Assembly: GCF_900155885.1 (NCBI RefSeq)
Contig: NZ_FTMB01000011.1
Span: forward strand, 1 to 64,000
DNA from: Rhizobium sp. RU20A
GTDB taxonomy: Bacteria > Pseudomonadota > Alphaproteobacteria > Rhizobiales > Rhizobiaceae
Direction: 5' to 3'
DNA length: 64,000 nt
Shown: positions 1 through 10,290 of the stretch, one piece after another
Layout: every line of letters starts with the position of its first letter
Position numbering within the stretch: position 1 is the first letter of the stretch
Made by a program: the position numbers and the translations under genes
Notes under the pieces: model-generated
What the model was told of the DNA's origin: nothing
Seen by the model: the letters and a program-made list of their open reading frames with translations, nothing else
Databases searched by the model: none

Positions 1-936
1 ATGGAAAAGGGCGTGCTGGTCGAGCAGGGCACGGTGCGGGAGGTCTACAAGAACCCGCAGCATCCCTATACGAAGAAGCTGATTGCCGCCGCCCCCGGCA
101 AGGGCGAGATGCACGCGCCGCTTGCCGGCACCGAGCCGGTGCTGCGCGTGCGCGACGTGCGCAAGAGCTATGGTGCCTTCCAGGCGCTGAAGGGCATCAG
201 CTTCGATCTCATGGCCGGGGAAACCATGGCCGTGGTCGGCGAGAGCGGGTCGGGCAAATCGACGCTCGCCCGCATCCTGCTGCGCCTTGATGAGCCGGAT
301 TCCGGTTCCGCGCTGTGGAAGGGCAGGGACCTCTTCACCCTTTCGCCGGCGGATCTCTACAAGCTGCGCCGCGATCTGCAGATGGTGTTTCAGGACCCGA
401 CCCAGTCGCTCAATCCGCGCATGACGGTCTATCAGCTGATCTCGGAAGCCTGGGTCATCCATCCCGACATTCTGCCCAAGGCGAAGTGGCGGGCGCGGGT
501 GGCCGAGCTCCTGACGCAGGTGGGCCTTGGGCCCGAGCATATGGGCCGCCATCCCCACCAGTTTTCGGGCGGACAACGCCAGCGCATCGCCATTGCCCGG
601 GCTCTGGCGCTTGAGCCGAAGCTGATCATCTGCGACGAGGCGGTCTCCGCGCTTGACGTCTCCGTACAGGCGCAGGTCATCGCTCTCCTCGACAGGCTCA
701 GGCAGGAGATGGGCATCGCCTTCATCTTCATCGCCCACGACCTGCCTGTCGTGCGCGACTTTGCCGACCACGTGATGGTGATGCAAAGGGGCGAGGTGGT
801 GGAGCTCGGTACGGTGCGCGAGATCTTCGAGACTCCGAAACAAGCCTATACGCAGGCGCTGCTCGCCGCCGGGCTCGATCCCGACCCGGACGTGCAGGCG
901 CGCCATCGCGCCGAGCGGCTGGCCCGCGCCCCCTGA
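1..936 (+). CDS. Peptide-type ABC transporter ATP-binding protein, 5' end missing
   Basis: Energises import of a peptide or related substrate at the inner membrane. The first ~40 residues, with the motif [13 protein letters not shown], are the characteristic C-terminal tail of one oligopeptide-type ATPase domain. A complete second ATPase follows: Walker [10 protein letters not shown] at about residue 80, Q-loop [13 protein letters not shown], signature FSGGQRQR near 188, Walker [14 protein letters not shown]-loop IAHD. This is the build of fused double-ATPase proteins such as GsiA, so the gene almost certainly starts before the window and the Met at position 1 is internal. The DapA-like gene follows 28 bases after the stop, so the two may be cotranscribed. 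The substrate cannot be read from the ATPase. Confidence 0.9.
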   Translation: MEKGVLVEQGTVREVYKNPQHPYTKKLIAAAPGKGEMHAPLAGTEPVLRVRDVRKSYGAFQALKGISFDLMAGETMAVVGESGSGKSTLARILLRLDEPDSGSALWKGRDLFTLSPADLYKLRRDLQMVFQDPTQSLNPRMTVYQLISEAWVIHPDILPKAKWRARVAELLTQVGLGPEHMGRHPHQFSGGQRQRIAIARALALEPKLIICDEAVSALDVSVQAQVIALLDRLRQEMGIAFIFIAHDLPVVRDFADHVMVMQRGEVVELGTVREIFETPKQAYTQALLAAGLDPDPDVQARHRAERLARAP

Positions 937-964
937 TCCCGCAGCTTTACCGGAGTACCAGACC

Positions 965-1855
965 ATGTCGAAAAAGGCCTTCGTCGCCCTCGTCACGTGC
1001 TTTCATGAGGACGAGACGATCAATTACGACGCCACACGCGCACAGGTCCGCCGCCAGGTGGCCGCTGGCAACAACATCATGTGTGCCGGCACCAACGGCG
1101 ATTTCACCGCCCTCACCTTCGAGGAAAAGGTGAAGCTGGCCGAGGTTGTCGTCGAAGAGGTCGGCGGCAAGGTCGACGTCATCGTCAATGCCGGCATGCC
1201 TGCGACCTTCGAGACCATCAAGCTGGCGAAGGAATTCGACCGCATCGGCGTCACGGCGATCGCCGTCATCACGCCCTTCTTCATCGCCTGCACCCAGGAT
1301 GGTCTCATCCGGCATTTCTCGACGGTCGCCGATGCGGTCAGGACGCCGATCTATCTCTACGATATCCCCGCCCGCACCCAGAACCATATCGAGCCGGAAA
1401 CGGCCCGCAAGCTGGCCGCCCATGGCAATATCGCCGGGATCAAGGACAGCGGCGGCGCGAAGGAAACGCTGGAGGCCTATCTCGCGGTCTCCCGTGACAT
1501 GCCCGGTTTTGACGTCTATTCCGGCCCCGACCACCTCGTGTTGTGGGCCTTGCAGAATGGCGCGGCCGGCTGCATTTCCGGTCTCGGCAATGCCCTTCCG
1601 GAGGTGCTGGCCGGCATTCTCAGGGGCTACAACGACGGCGACATTGCCGAAGCCGAGCGGCAGCAGGCCATCTTCACCGCCTTCCGCACGGATCTCTACG
1701 CGCTGGGCTTTGCGCCCGCCATGGTCAAGCGGTCGCTCTTCCTGCAGGACCCTTCCGTGGGTGCGAGCCGCCAGCCGGCCCTGCTTCCCGATCCCGAGCA
1801 GGATGAGAAGATCGCTGCCATCCTGAAGCGCTTCGGCCTCGCCGCCAACGGGTAA
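965..1855 (+). CDS. DapA-family (dihydrodipicolinate synthase/N-acetylneuraminate lyase superfamily) aldolase
   Basis: Class I aldolase or dehydratase of the DapA/NanA superfamily, 296 residues, the usual size for the TIM-barrel family. The Schiff-base lysine is K160 in GIKDSGG and the conserved tyrosine is Y132 in YDIPART. The glycine-rich loop reads AGTNGDF instead of the GTTGE of true DapA, so this is probably not the lysine-biosynthesis enzyme. It more likely acts on a sugar acid or keto acid. Placement directly downstream of a peptide-type ABC ATPase fits a catabolic operon in which the imported compound is cleaved by this lyase. The ATG follows a weak GGAGTA-type ribosome site. Confidence 0.85.
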   Translation: MSKKAFVALVTCFHEDETINYDATRAQVRRQVAAGNNIMCAGTNGDFTALTFEEKVKLAEVVVEEVGGKVDVIVNAGMPATFETIKLAKEFDRIGVTAIAVITPFFIACTQDGLIRHFSTVADAVRTPIYLYDIPARTQNHIEPETARKLAAHGNIAGIKDSGGAKETLEAYLAVSRDMPGFDVYSGPDHLVLWALQNGAAGCISGLGNALPEVLAGILRGYNDGDIAEAERQQAIFTAFRTDLYALGFAPAMVKRSLFLQDPSVGASRQPALLPDPEQDEKIAAILKRFGLAANG

Positions 1856-2202
1856 CCGCTGCCCGGCCAGCCATGGCGCGCCTTGCACGGGATCGGCCCG
1901 GTTCGATCCTTTCGAAGGTCATGGAGAACTTGCGCTCCCGTGCGCCCGTCAAAGTCCTGATTCGGATCGCCCTCAGCGCGATGGATCAAACCCCGCGCCC
2001 GCCTGCCCGCTCACCGGCCTGTCCGTCCCCCTGTCGAGCGGCGCCAGAGATAAGGCCGCCAGCGCGGCCGCTCGCCTGGCGGTCATCCCTGGCCATCCGC
2101 CTGCGCCTTTATATTTTCTTTACGTCGGCCCCGGACCTTCCCAATCGAAGCCTGATCCGGTCTGGTCCTAATCCTTCTCCTCTACCAACAGGAGACACGG
2201 AT
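1856..2202. other. Intergenic region with the kdp promoter
   Basis: 347 bases between the DapA-like gene and the first kdp reading frame. No conserved protein is visible. The region contains a T-rich KdpE-box-like sequence (annotated separately) and a ribosome site (AGGAGA) just before position 2203. I see no clear terminator for the upstream gene. Confidence 0.6.
2108..2124 (+). promoter_or_regulatory. KdpE-box-like response-regulator binding site
   Basis: The sequence TTTATATTTTCTTTACG stands out as a T-rich tract in otherwise GC-rich DNA, 79 bases before the first kdp reading frame. From memory, the E. coli KdpE site upstream of kdpFABC contains TTTATACTTTTTTTACA, which matches at 14 of 17 positions. 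Since kdpE lies in the same operon, this is the obvious candidate for its binding site. Assigned by similarity only. Confidence 0.6.
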
Positions 2203-2286
2203 ATGTCCGACCTCATTTTCATTGCGCTTGGCTCCGGCACGCTTTTCGTGCTCGCCCTTTATGCCCGCGCGCTCGACCGGCTGTGA
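2203..2286 (+). CDS. 27-residue membrane peptide upstream of kdpF
   Basis: A 27-residue frame with a single hydrophobic segment ([16 protein letters not shown]) and a basic C-terminal tail ending ARALDRL. It starts 12 bases after AGGAGA and ends 11 bases before kdpF. The sequence differs from KdpF but has the same single-pass design. My recollection is that similar peptides precede kdpF in other proteobacteria and actinobacteria, which would make it a conserved and usually unannotated gene. Possible roles are a second KdpF-like stabilising subunit or a leader peptide. No function has been shown. Confidence 0.6.
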   Translation: MSDLIFIALGSGTLFVLALYARALDRL

Positions 2287-2297
2287 GGGCAACGCCC

Positions 2298-2384
2298 ATG
2301 CTGGAACCCCTTTTCGGCCTCGCCGTCGCCCTTGCCCTCGGCGTCTATCTCGTCGTGACGCTGCTGCGTCCCGAACGTTTCTGA
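2298..2384 (+). CDS. kdpF: Potassium-transporting ATPase small subunit KdpF
   Basis: A 28-residue single-pass membrane peptide beginning [15 protein letters not shown] and ending LLRPERF. The pattern of a short N-terminus, one helix with YLVVTLL and a basic end is typical of KdpF, which stabilises the KdpABC complex. It lies directly between the upstream small peptide and kdpA, the normal position of kdpF. Confidence 0.85.
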   Translation: MLEPLFGLAVALALGVYLVVTLLRPERF

Positions 2385-2398
2385 TCGGGAGCAGGTTC

Positions 2399-4108
2399 AT
2401 GACAACAGTCGGATGGCTGCAGATCAGCCTTCTCTTCCTCGCCGTGCTTCTCGTCATCAAGCCCCTCGGCCTTTACATGGCGCGGGTGTTTTCCGGCGAG
2501 CGGACCTTCTTGTCTCCCGTGCTCGCGCGCCTCGAGCGGGATCTTTACCGCGTCAGCGGCATCAATCCCCAGAAGGAGCAGAGCTGGCTCGGCTATACGC
2601 TCGCCATGCTCGCCTTTTCGCTTGCCGGCTTCCTCGCGCTGTATGCCATGCTGCGGCTGCAGGCCTTTCTGCCGCTCAACCCTCAGGGCTTTGCCGGGAT
2701 GGCACCGGACCTTGCCTTCAACACGGCGGTGTCCTTCGTCACCAACACCAACTGGCAGAACTATGCCGGCGAAGCGACCCTCAGCCATTTCTCCCAGATG
2801 GCGGGCCTGACCGTGCAGAACTTCCTGTCGGCCGCGACCGGCATGGCACTCGCCGTCGCCGTCACCCGCGCGCTGGCCCGTTCCAAGGTCGCAACGCTCG
2901 GCAATTTCTGGGTTGATATGACCCGGGCGACGCTCTACGTGCTCCTGCCGCTTGCCATCCTCGTGGCGCTTGCCTTCGTCGCCATGGGCCTGCCGCAGAC
3001 GCTCGACGCCTCGGTCACGGCAACGACCCTTGAAGGGTCGAAACAGGTGATCGCGCTTGGGCCCGTCGCATCCCAAGAAGCGATCAAGCAGCTCGGCACC
3101 AATGGTGGCGGCTTCTTCAACGTCAATGCGGCACACCCGTTCGAAAATCCGACGGCCTGGTCGAACTACCTCAACATCTTCGCCATGCTGTCGATTTCGG
3201 CATCGCTCGTCTATACGTTCGGCCAGATTGTCGGAAACCGCCGGCAGGGCTGGGCCCTGATTGCGGCCATGGCGGTCCTGCTGATCTCGGGCGTTGCCGT
3301 TACCTACTGGGCGGAAGCCCAGGGCAATACCATCCTCACGGCGATCGGCGTCGACCCGGCCCTTGGCAATATGGAAGGCAAGGAGGTCCGCTTCGGCCAG
3401 GCCATGACGGCACTCTATGCGGCCGTCACGACCGGCCTTTCGGATGGCGGCGTCAATGGCATGCATGGCTCGCTGACGGGCCTTGGCGGTCTCGTGCCGA
3501 TGTTCCTGATCCAGCTCGGCGAAGTGCTGCCGGGTGGTGTCGGTTCGGGCCTTTACGGCATGCTGGTCTTCGCGATCCTCGCCGTCTTCGTCGCCGGACT
3601 CATGGTGGGCCGCACGCCGGAGTTCCTCGGCAAGAGGATCGAGGGCCGCGAGATGGCGTTTGCAATGCTCGCCGTGCTCATCCTGCCGCTGGTCATCCTC
3701 GGCTTCACGGCCGTCTCCGCCACGCTGCCCTTTGCCGTGGCAAGCATCGGCACGGCCGGGCCGCATGGCCTGTCGGAAATTCTCTATGCCTATACCTCGG
3801 CGGCCGGCAACAACGGCTCGGCCTTTGGCGGGCTCTCCGGCAACACGGTCTGGTACAACACCACGCTCGGCATCGCCATGCTGCTCGGCCGCTTCGCCTA
3901 TGTCGTGCCGGTCATGGCGATTGCCGGATCGCTCGCCGCCAAGGTGAAGTCGCCGGCTTCTGCCGGCACCTTCCCGACCGACGGCCCGCTCTTCGTCGGC
4001 CTGCTCGTCGGCATCATCCTCATTCTCGGCGGCCTTCAATTCCTGCCCGCGCTGGTGCTCGGCCCCGTCGTCGAACACTTCGCCATGCTCGCCGGCCAGA
4101 CCTTTTAG
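2399..4108 (+). CDS. kdpA: Potassium-transporting ATPase potassium-binding subunit KdpA
   Basis: Inner-membrane channel-like subunit that selects K+ in the high-affinity Kdp pump. The 569-residue protein is very hydrophobic throughout. It shows the four filter-loop regions expected of Kdp[47 protein letters not shown] and [11 protein letters not shown]. The start at the ATG of MTTVGWLQI is preferred over a longer frame because it follows kdpF by 14 bases and gives the normal family length. kdpB follows 10 bases after the stop. Confidence 0.95.
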   Translation: MTTVGWLQISLLFLAVLLVIKPLGLYMARVFSGERTFLSPVLARLERDLYRVSGINPQKEQSWLGYTLAMLAFSLAGFLALYAMLRLQAFLPLNPQGFAGMAPDLAFNTAVSFVTNTNWQNYAGEATLSHFSQMAGLTVQNFLSAATGMALAVAVTRALARSKVATLGNFWVDMTRATLYVLLPLAILVALAFVAMGLPQTLDASVTATTLEGSKQVIALGPVASQEAIKQLGTNGGGFFNVNAAHPFENPTAWSNYLNIFAMLSISASLVYTFGQIVGNRRQGWALIAAMAVLLISGVAVTYWAEAQGNTILTAIGVDPALGNMEGKEVRFGQAMTALYAAVTTGLSDGGVNGMHGSLTGLGGLVPMFLIQLGEVLPGGVGSGLYGMLVFAILAVFVAGLMVGRTPEFLGKRIEGREMAFAMLAVLILPLVILGFTAVSATLPFAVASIGTAGPHGLSEILYAYTSAAGNNGSAFGGLSGNTVWYNTTLGIAMLLGRFAYVVPVMAIAGSLAAKVKSPASAGTFPTDGPLFVGLLVGIILILGGLQFLPALVLGPVVEHFAMLAGQTF

Positions 4109-4118
4109 GGACCTTTCC

Positions 4119-6155
4119 ATGTCAAAAGACCAAAAAGCATCCGGTCTTCTCGACCCTTCGATCCTGTTTCCGGCGATGCGCGATGCCGTCGTCAAGCTCG
4201 ATCCGCGAAAGCTGTTGCGCAACCCGGTCATCTTCGTGACGGAGATCGTGGCCATCGTCGTGACGATCCTCTTCATCCGCGACCTCGTCTCCAATCCCGG
4301 CACGGCCGGTTTCTCCGGTCAGATTGCCGCCTGGCTGTGGTTCACCGTGCTCTTCGCCACCTTCGCCGAGGCCGTGGCAGAGGGGCGGGGGCGTGCGCAG
4401 GCCGACAGCCTGAAGAAGACCAAGTCCGAACTCGTCGCCCGCCGGCTTGGGTACAACGGCAAGACGGAGACCATCCCGGCCTCCAGCCTCAAGGTGGGAG
4501 ACATCGTTCTCGTCGCGGCCGGCGAATTGATCCCCGGCGATGGCGAGGTGATCGAGGGTGTCGCCTCGGTGAACGAAAGCGCGATCACCGGCGAATCCGC
4601 GCCTGTCATCCGTGAATCCGGCGGCGACCGTTCGGCCGTTACGGGCGGCACGCAGGTGCTTTCCGACGAGATCAGGATCAGGATCACCGTCCAGCCCGGC
4701 TCCTCCTTCGTGGACCGCATGATCGCCCTCATCGAAGGCGCACAGCGGCAGAAGACGCCGAACGAGATCGCCCTGTCGATCCTGCTCTCCGGCCTGACGC
4801 TGATCTTCCTCTTCGTCTGCGTCGCCATCTGGGGCTTGGCCGGCTATTCCGGCACGGTGCTCTCGGTGACGGTGCTGGCGGCCCTGCTCGTCACGCTGAT
4901 TCCGACGACGATCGGCGGCCTGCTTTCGGCCATCGGCATCGCCGGCATGGACCGTCTGGTGCGCTTCAACGTCATCGCCACCTCCGGCCGTGCGGTCGAA
5001 GCGGCCGGCGACGTCGATACGCTGCTGCTCGACAAGACGGGCACCATCACCTTCGGCAACCGCATGGCCAGTGACTTCCTCGCCGCGCCCGGCGTCACCC
5101 CGGCGGAACTGGCGGAAGCTGCGCTCCTCGCGTCGCTGTCGGACGAAACGCCGGAGGGCCGTTCGGTCGTGGCGCTCGCGACCGGTGAATTCGGTGTGCC
5201 GATGCCGAAAGCCGCCTTCGATGCCGTCATCAGCTTCACCGCCGAAACGCGCCTCTCTGGCGTTGATATCGGCCAACGCCGCCTGCGCAAGGGCGCCGTC
5301 GACGCGGTCCTGAAGTTCGCCGGTCTCAACGATCAGGATGCGCCGGCCGAATTCCGCCGCGCCGTCGACCAGGTCGCCCGCACCGGCGGTACGCCGCTCG
5401 GCGTTGCCGATGGCGACCGCCTGCTCGGCGTCATTCACCTCAAGGACGTCGTCAAGCCCGGCATCAAGGACCGCTTCGCGGCGCTGCGCGCCATGGGCAT
5501 CCGCACGGTGATGGTCACCGGCGACAATCCGGTGACGGCCGCCGCCATCGCCTCGGAGGCGGGCGTGGATGATTTCCTCGCCCAGGCAACCCCGGAAGAC
5601 AAGCTCGCCTATATCCGCCGCGAGCAGCAGGGCGGCCGCCTGATCGCCATGTGCGGTGACGGCACCAATGATGCGCCGGCGCTGGCCCAGGCCGATGTCG
5701 GCGTCGCCATGCAGACCGGGACCCAGGCCGCCCGCGAGGCCGCCAACATGGTGGACCTCGATTCCAGCCCCACCAAGCTCATCGAGATCGTCGAAATCGG
5801 CAAGCAGCTCCTGATGACGCGGGGCTCGCTGACGACCTTCTCGATCGCCAACGATGTCGCCAAATACTTCGCCATCATCCCGGCCCTGTTCGTCGCGACC
5901 TATCCGGCCCTTGAAGCGCTCAACATCATGGGTCTTGCCTCGCCCCAATCGGCCATTCTCTCGGCCGTCATCTTCAACGCGCTGATCATCGTGGCCCTGA
6001 TCCCGCTGGCCTTGAAGGGCGTGGCCTATCGCCCTGCCGGCGCCGCCTCGCTGCTGCGCCGCAACCTTCTCGTCTACGGCGTCGGCGGCCTGATCCTGCC
6101 CTTTGCCGGCATCAAGCTCATCGACATCGCCGTCAGCGCTCTTCATCTGGTGTAA
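4119..6155 (+). CDS. kdpB: Potassium-transporting P-type ATPase catalytic subunit KdpB
   Basis: Catalytic P-type ATPase subunit that hydrolyses ATP to drive K+ uptake through KdpA. The phosphorylation motif DKTGTIT has its aspartate at residue 305. The actuator loop is TGESAPV and the hinge motif is [19 protein letters not shown]. The membrane motif [20 protein letters not shown] and the C-terminal membrane block are present. The length of 678 residues is normal. It sits between kdpA and kdpC, and kdpC begins 2 bases after its stop, so translation is probably coupled. Confidence 0.97.
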   Translation: MSKDQKASGLLDPSILFPAMRDAVVKLDPRKLLRNPVIFVTEIVAIVVTILFIRDLVSNPGTAGFSGQIAAWLWFTVLFATFAEAVAEGRGRAQADSLKKTKSELVARRLGYNGKTETIPASSLKVGDIVLVAAGELIPGDGEVIEGVASVNESAITGESAPVIRESGGDRSAVTGGTQVLSDEIRIRITVQPGSSFVDRMIALIEGAQRQKTPNEIALSILLSGLTLIFLFVCVAIWGLAGYSGTVLSVTVLAALLVTLIPTTIGGLLSAIGIAGMDRLVRFNVIATSGRAVEAAGDVDTLLLDKTGTITFGNRMASDFLAAPGVTPAELAEAALLASLSDETPEGRSVVALATGEFGVPMPKAAFDAVISFTAETRLSGVDIGQRRLRKGAVDAVLKFAGLNDQDAPAEFRRAVDQVARTGGTPLGVADGDRLLGVIHLKDVVKPGIKDRFAALRAMGIRTVMVTGDNPVTAAAIASEAGVDDFLAQATPEDKLAYIRREQQGGRLIAMCGDGTNDAPALAQADVGVAMQTGTQAAREAANMVDLDSSPTKLIEIVEIGKQLLMTRGSLTTFSIANDVAKYFAIIPALFVATYPALEALNIMGLASPQSAILSAVIFNALIIVALIPLALKGVAYRPAGAASLLRRNLLVYGVGGLILPFAGIKLIDIAVSALHLV

Positions 6156-6157
6156 TC

Positions 6158-6727
6158 ATGCTCAACCACGTCAGACCCGCCCTTACTCTGGTCGTTCTTC
6201 TCACCCTCCTCACAGGGCTCGCCTTCCCGCTCGGCATCACCGGCATCGCCCAGGCTGTCATGCCCTCCAAGGCGGATGGCAGCCGGATCGAACGCGACGG
6301 CATGGTGGTCGGCTCAAGCCTGATCGGCCAGAATTTCACCTCCGACCGTTATTTCTGGCCGCGCCCCTCGGCGACGGGGCCGCAGGCCTACAACGCTGCG
6401 GCCTCGTCCGGCTCAAACCTCGGCCCGACATCGGCCAAGCTCAAGGAGCGTGTCGTCGGCGACGTCGAGAGGCTGAAGCAGACCGGGATCGCCGCACCCG
6501 TTCCGGCCGATGCCGTCACCACCTCCGGCTCGGGCCTCGACCCGCATATCTCGCCCGCCTTTGCAAAAGCGCAGGTGATTCGCGTCGCAAAGGCGAGGGG
6601 GCTACCGCCCGCTGTCGTCGCCGATCTCGTCGCCCGGTCGGTCCACAAACCCGCCTTCGGCCTTATCGGCGAGGCAAGGGTCAATGTGCTAGAGCTCAAT
6701 CTGGCGCTCGACGCGCTGAAGATGTGA
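6158..6727 (+). CDS. kdpC: Potassium-transporting ATPase subunit KdpC
   Basis: Periplasmic subunit with one N-terminal membrane helix (residues ~8-30, LTLVVLLTLLTGLAFPLGIT) that raises the ATP or K+ affinity of the complex. Family motifs visible are SLIGQNFTSDRYFWPRPSAT, SSGSNLGPTS and GSGLDPHISPAFAKAQ. The C-terminus reads FGLIGEARVNVLELNLALD. The 189-residue length is normal. It is followed by kdpD with a 4-base gap. Confidence 0.96.
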   Translation: MLNHVRPALTLVVLLTLLTGLAFPLGITGIAQAVMPSKADGSRIERDGMVVGSSLIGQNFTSDRYFWPRPSATGPQAYNAAASSGSNLGPTSAKLKERVVGDVERLKQTGIAAPVPADAVTTSGSGLDPHISPAFAKAQVIRVAKARGLPPAVVADLVARSVHKPAFGLIGEARVNVLELNLALDALKM

Positions 6728-6731
6728 GAGC

Positions 6732-9425
6732 GTGATGGCGGATGACGACCGCAGGGGCGAGGCTCGCCCCGACCCCGATGCACTGCTTGCCCTGGCGGAC
6801 AAGGACCGCCGGGGCAAGCTGACCGTCTTCCTGGGCGCCGCGCCCGGCGTCGGCAAGACCTATGCGATGCTGTCGCGCGCCCGGCGCTTGAGGGCGGACG
6901 GGGTGGATCTCGTCATCGGGCTTGTGGAAACCCATGGCCGCAGCGAAACGGCGGCCCTGCTCGACGGGCTGGAACTGCTGCCGCGCCGGAGGGTTGCCCA
7001 TCGCGGGCGCATGCTCGAGGAGTTCGACCTCGACGCCGCGCTGGCGCGGCGTCCGCGCATCGTCATCGTCGATGAACTCGCCCATTCCAATCCGCAGGAC
7101 AGCCGCCATCCCAAGCGCTACCAGGACATTGAGGAACTGATCGCGGCCGGCATCGACGTGTGGACGGCGCTCAACATCCAGCATCTCGAAAGCCTGGCCG
7201 ATCTCGTCGCCCAGATCACCGGCGTCACCGTGCGCGAGCGGGTGCCCGATATCGTCCTCAAACGCGCCGACGACGTGCTGCTCGTCGATCTCTCGCCCTC
7301 CGAGCTGATCGAGCGGCTAAAGGAGGGCAAGGTCTACCTGCCCGAAAGCGCCAGCCGCGCCGTCGACCGCTTCTTCCGCCTCGGCAATCTGACGGCGCTT
7401 CGCGAACTGGCGCTGCGCCGCACCGCCGACCGTGTCGACGACCAGATGGTCGATTATCTCAAGCAGAACGCCATTGACGGCCCCTGGGCGACGGGCGAGC
7501 GGCTTTTGGTCTGCGTCGGCTCGGACCCGCTGTCGGAAAAGGTCGTGCGCGTCGCAAGCCGGCTGGCCTCCGGCCTCAATGCCCCCCTGCTGGTGGTGTC
7601 GATCGAGCGAGCGGACCGGGAGGTCGAAACGCCCGAGCGTCTGCAACGCATCGAGACGCTCTTCCGCCTTGCCGAACAGCTCGGCGCCGAAACGCGCCGG
7701 ATCATCGGCAATGATTTCGTCTCGGAGATCCTGAAGCTCGCGCGGCGCGAGCACGTCACCCAGATCATCATCGGTGCCCGCAAGCCCAGGCCCTGGTGGC
7801 GGTTTGCCGCGCGGTCTCTGCCTGATGCACTGGCGCGCGAGGCATCGGGCCTCGGCATCTACATCGTCACGCCGGACAGCCCCTCGCCCGAGCGGGCGGA
7901 CAGGCGGTTCGAGGTGCCGGCGGCTGCCGCGCTCCGGCACTCTGCCGTCACCGCGATGGGTTTCGTTGCCCTGACCGCCCTCATCGGCAAGGCGATCGAT
8001 GCCTTCGTCCAGTTGCCGAACATCTCTCTGCTCTTTCTGCTCGCGGTCCTCGGTGCCTCCGTGGTCGGCGGCTATGCCGCCGCATTCCTGGCCGCCATCC
8101 TCTCGGCGCTCGCCTACAACTTCTTCTTTATCGACCCCCGCCACACCTTTACGATTGCCGCCCCCCACGAGGTCTTCGCGCTCTTCGTCTTCCTCGCGGT
8201 GGCCATTATTGCCGGGGGGCTCGCCTCGCGCATCCGCGAACAGGCAAAGGTCGCGCGCATCCGGGCGACCGCGTTGCAATCGCTCTATGATTTTTCCCGC
8301 AAGCTCGCGGGCACGGAAAAGGGCGATGACGCGATCTGGCTCGCCGTCTCGCAGTTGCAGGCAAGCCTCCGGCGCAAGATCGTGCTGCTCGTGCCGCGCA
8401 AGGGCGATCTCGACACGGTTGCCGCCTGGCCGCCGGACACCGAACTCGACGTGACCGACATGACGGCGGCCCGCTGGACGCATGACAGGCGGGAGGCGGC
8501 CGGCCACGGCACGGGCACGCTGCCCAACAGCCGTTTCGAGTTCCGCCCGCTGCTCGGTCCCCACGGCATTGTCGGCGTCTGCGGCATCGAGCATGCGGGC
8601 GACCGGCTCGACCTCAATGCCGAGCGTGCCCTGACAGCCATCCTCGACCAGACGGCGATTGCGCTCGACCGGGCGCGCCTTGCCGAGGAGACCGTCGAAC
8701 AGGCGGCGCGCCTGGAGGGCGAACGCTATCGGGAAGCGCTGCTCTCCTCCATTTCCCACGATCTGCGCACACCGCTCGCGACGATCACGGGCGCGGTGAC
8801 AGGACTGCGCCAACTCGGCGAACGCATGACGGCGGCAGAGCGCGACGACCTTCTCCAGTCGATCGAGGAGGAAAGCGGCCGCATGAGCCGCTTCGTCGCC
8901 AACCTGCTCGACATGACACGCATCGAGGCCGGCACGCTGAAACCCAAGCAGGATTGGGTGGATGTCGCCGACGTCGTGCAGTCCGCGGTCGAGCGCACGC
9001 GCAAATACGCGCCGGGGCGCCTGATCGAAACCGGCATCGCCGCTGACCTGCCGCTCATTCGGGGCGACAGCGTGCTGATCGGCCAGGTACTGTTCAACCT
9101 TCTGGACAATGCGGCAAAGTATGGCGGCGATGAAGCGATCAACGTCTATGCCCGCCGGGACGGCAAGGATGTGCTGATTTCGGTGACCGATCTCGGCCGG
9201 GGCATTCCGCCTGAGGATCTGGACCGGATCTTCGAAAAATTCTATCGCAGGGGCAAGCCGGACGGCCGGGCGCCGGGAACCGGCCTTGGCCTTTCCATTG
9301 CCCGCGGTTTTGTCGAGGCGATGGGCGGGCGGATCCATGCGGAGAGCCCGGCCGTCAAGAAGCGGGGAACGCGCATCGTCATGCGGTTTCCCGGAAGCGA
9401 TGACGCAAGAGGCGATCTTTCATGA
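6732..9425 (+). CDS. kdpD: Sensor histidine kinase KdpD
   Basis: Membrane sensor of low K+ or osmotic stress that phosphorylates KdpE. Domain order is an N-terminal KdpD domain with Walker A GAAPGVGKT (residues ~37-45), a UspA-like domain (~250-370), a DUF4118 four-helix membrane block (~400-495), a GAF-like region, then HisKA and HATPase. The phospho-acceptor is H675 in SISHDLRTPLATI. ATP-lid motifs are LLDNAAKYGG and GTGLGLSIARGF. The frame opens with GTG at 6732, and ATG at 6735 is an equally plausible start. The stop overlaps the kdpE start by ATGA. Confidence 0.96.
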   Translation: MMADDDRRGEARPDPDALLALADKDRRGKLTVFLGAAPGVGKTYAMLSRARRLRADGVDLVIGLVETHGRSETAALLDGLELLPRRRVAHRGRMLEEFDLDAALARRPRIVIVDELAHSNPQDSRHPKRYQDIEELIAAGIDVWTALNIQHLESLADLVAQITGVTVRERVPDIVLKRADDVLLVDLSPSELIERLKEGKVYLPESASRAVDRFFRLGNLTALRELALRRTADRVDDQMVDYLKQNAIDGPWATGERLLVCVGSDPLSEKVVRVASRLASGLNAPLLVVSIERADREVETPERLQRIETLFRLAEQLGAETRRIIGNDFVSEILKLARREHVTQIIIGARKPRPWWRFAARSLPDALAREASGLGIYIVTPDSPSPERADRRFEVPAAAALRHSAVTAMGFVALTALIGKAIDAFVQLPNISLLFLLAVLGASVVGGYAAAFLAAILSALAYNFFFIDPRHTFTIAAPHEVFALFVFLAVAIIAGGLASRIREQAKVARIRATALQSLYDFSRKLAGTEKGDDAIWLAVSQLQASLRRKIVLLVPRKGDLDTVAAWPPDTELDVTDMTAARWTHDRREAAGHGTGTLPNSRFEFRPLLGPHGIVGVCGIEHAGDRLDLNAERALTAILDQTAIALDRARLAEETVEQAARLEGERYREALLSSISHDLRTPLATITGAVTGLRQLGERMTAAERDDLLQSIEEESGRMSRFVANLLDMTRIEAGTLKPKQDWVDVADVVQSAVERTRKYAPGRLIETGIAADLPLIRGDSVLIGQVLFNLLDNAAKYGGDEAINVYARRDGKDVLISVTDLGRGIPPEDLDRIFEKFYRRGKPDGRAPGTGLGLSIARGFVEAMGGRIHAESPAVKKRGTRIVMRFPGSDDARGDLS

Positions 9426-10111
9426 ACCAGTCGCGTATCCTCGTGGTCGATGACGAGCCTCAGATCCAGCGCTTCCTGAAGCCGTCGCTGACGGCGGCGG
9501 GCTATGAGGTCGTTGAGGCAGAGACGGGCGCCGAAGCGCTGAAGGCCGTGGCCACCCGGGCGCCTGACCTCGTGATCCTCGATCTCGGCCTTCCCGACAT
9601 GGACGGCAAGGAGGTCATCGCCAGCCTTCGCGGCTGGTCGGACATTCCGATCGTCATCCTCTCGGCCCGCGACCGCGAAAGCGAGAAGATCGCAGCCCTC
9701 GACCTCGGCGCCGACGACTATGTCGAAAAACCCTTCGGCATCGGGGAGTTGACCGCCCGTATCCGCACCGCCCTTCGCCATCGCGGTCGCCGCGACGCCG
9801 TCCCGAGCGTCATGGACGTGGAGGGGCTGACGATCGATCCCGTCAAGCGGCTCGTCTCGCGCGATGGCGAGACGGTTCACCTGACGCCGAAGGAATACGA
9901 TCTGCTGCTCCTGCTTGCCCGCCACGCCGGCCGCGTCGTCACCCACCGCGCCCTGCTGACATCCGTCTGGGGACCCGCTCACGGCGACGACCTGCATTAC
10001 CTGCGCGTCTTCATCGGCCAGTTGCGCCAGAAGATCGAACGCGATCCCACCCAGCCCCGGATCGTGCGCACGGAACCAGGCGTGGGCTATCGCATGGCGG
10101 AGCCGGAGTGA
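9422..10111 (+). CDS. kdpE: Response regulator KdpE
   Basis: OmpR-type transcription factor that activates kdp after phosphorylation by KdpD. The receiver domain has the acidic pair D10/D11, the phosphorylation site D54 in VILDLGLPDMDG and the conserved lysine in VEKPFG. The C-terminal winged helix contains LTPKEYDLLLLLARHAGRVV and the final VGYRM motif. Length is 229 residues. The ATGA overlap with kdpD implies coupled translation. Its likely target is the T-rich box at 2108-2124. Confidence 0.96.
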   Translation: MNQSRILVVDDEPQIQRFLKPSLTAAGYEVVEAETGAEALKAVATRAPDLVILDLGLPDMDGKEVIASLRGWSDIPIVILSARDRESEKIAALDLGADDYVEKPFGIGELTARIRTALRHRGRRDAVPSVMDVEGLTIDPVKRLVSRDGETVHLTPKEYDLLLLLARHAGRVVTHRALLTSVWGPAHGDDLHYLRVFIGQLRQKIERDPTQPRIVRTEPGVGYRMAEPE

Positions 10112-10290
10112 CGTCCGGTCCGGGCGGGCCGGCCTGAAGCGCTGTGTCCGGGAACCGGCCGCAATGCATCTCGGCGCTGCCGTCACTGGTCAGCCGACCG
10201 AACTGGCCGACTGACGATGGCAGGATCGGATCCGGGGCTTCCCGTCCTTGCGATGAGGCCGCTGCCGGTCGCCCGTCATCGCCTGGTGCC

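Noticed and set aside
2345-4303. Long open frame on the minus strand opposite kdpA
   Set aside because: The plus strand encodes an unmistakable KdpA. The antisense frame is rich in Arg, Gly, Asp and His as expected from the complement of GC-rich coding DNA and shows no domain.
4122-6146. Long minus-strand frame opposite kdpB
   Set aside because: Same reason: the complement of KdpB with its full set of P-type ATPase motifs. No start context or family match.
7317-9338. Long minus-strand frame opposite kdpD
   Set aside because: Antisense shadow of a clear sensor kinase.
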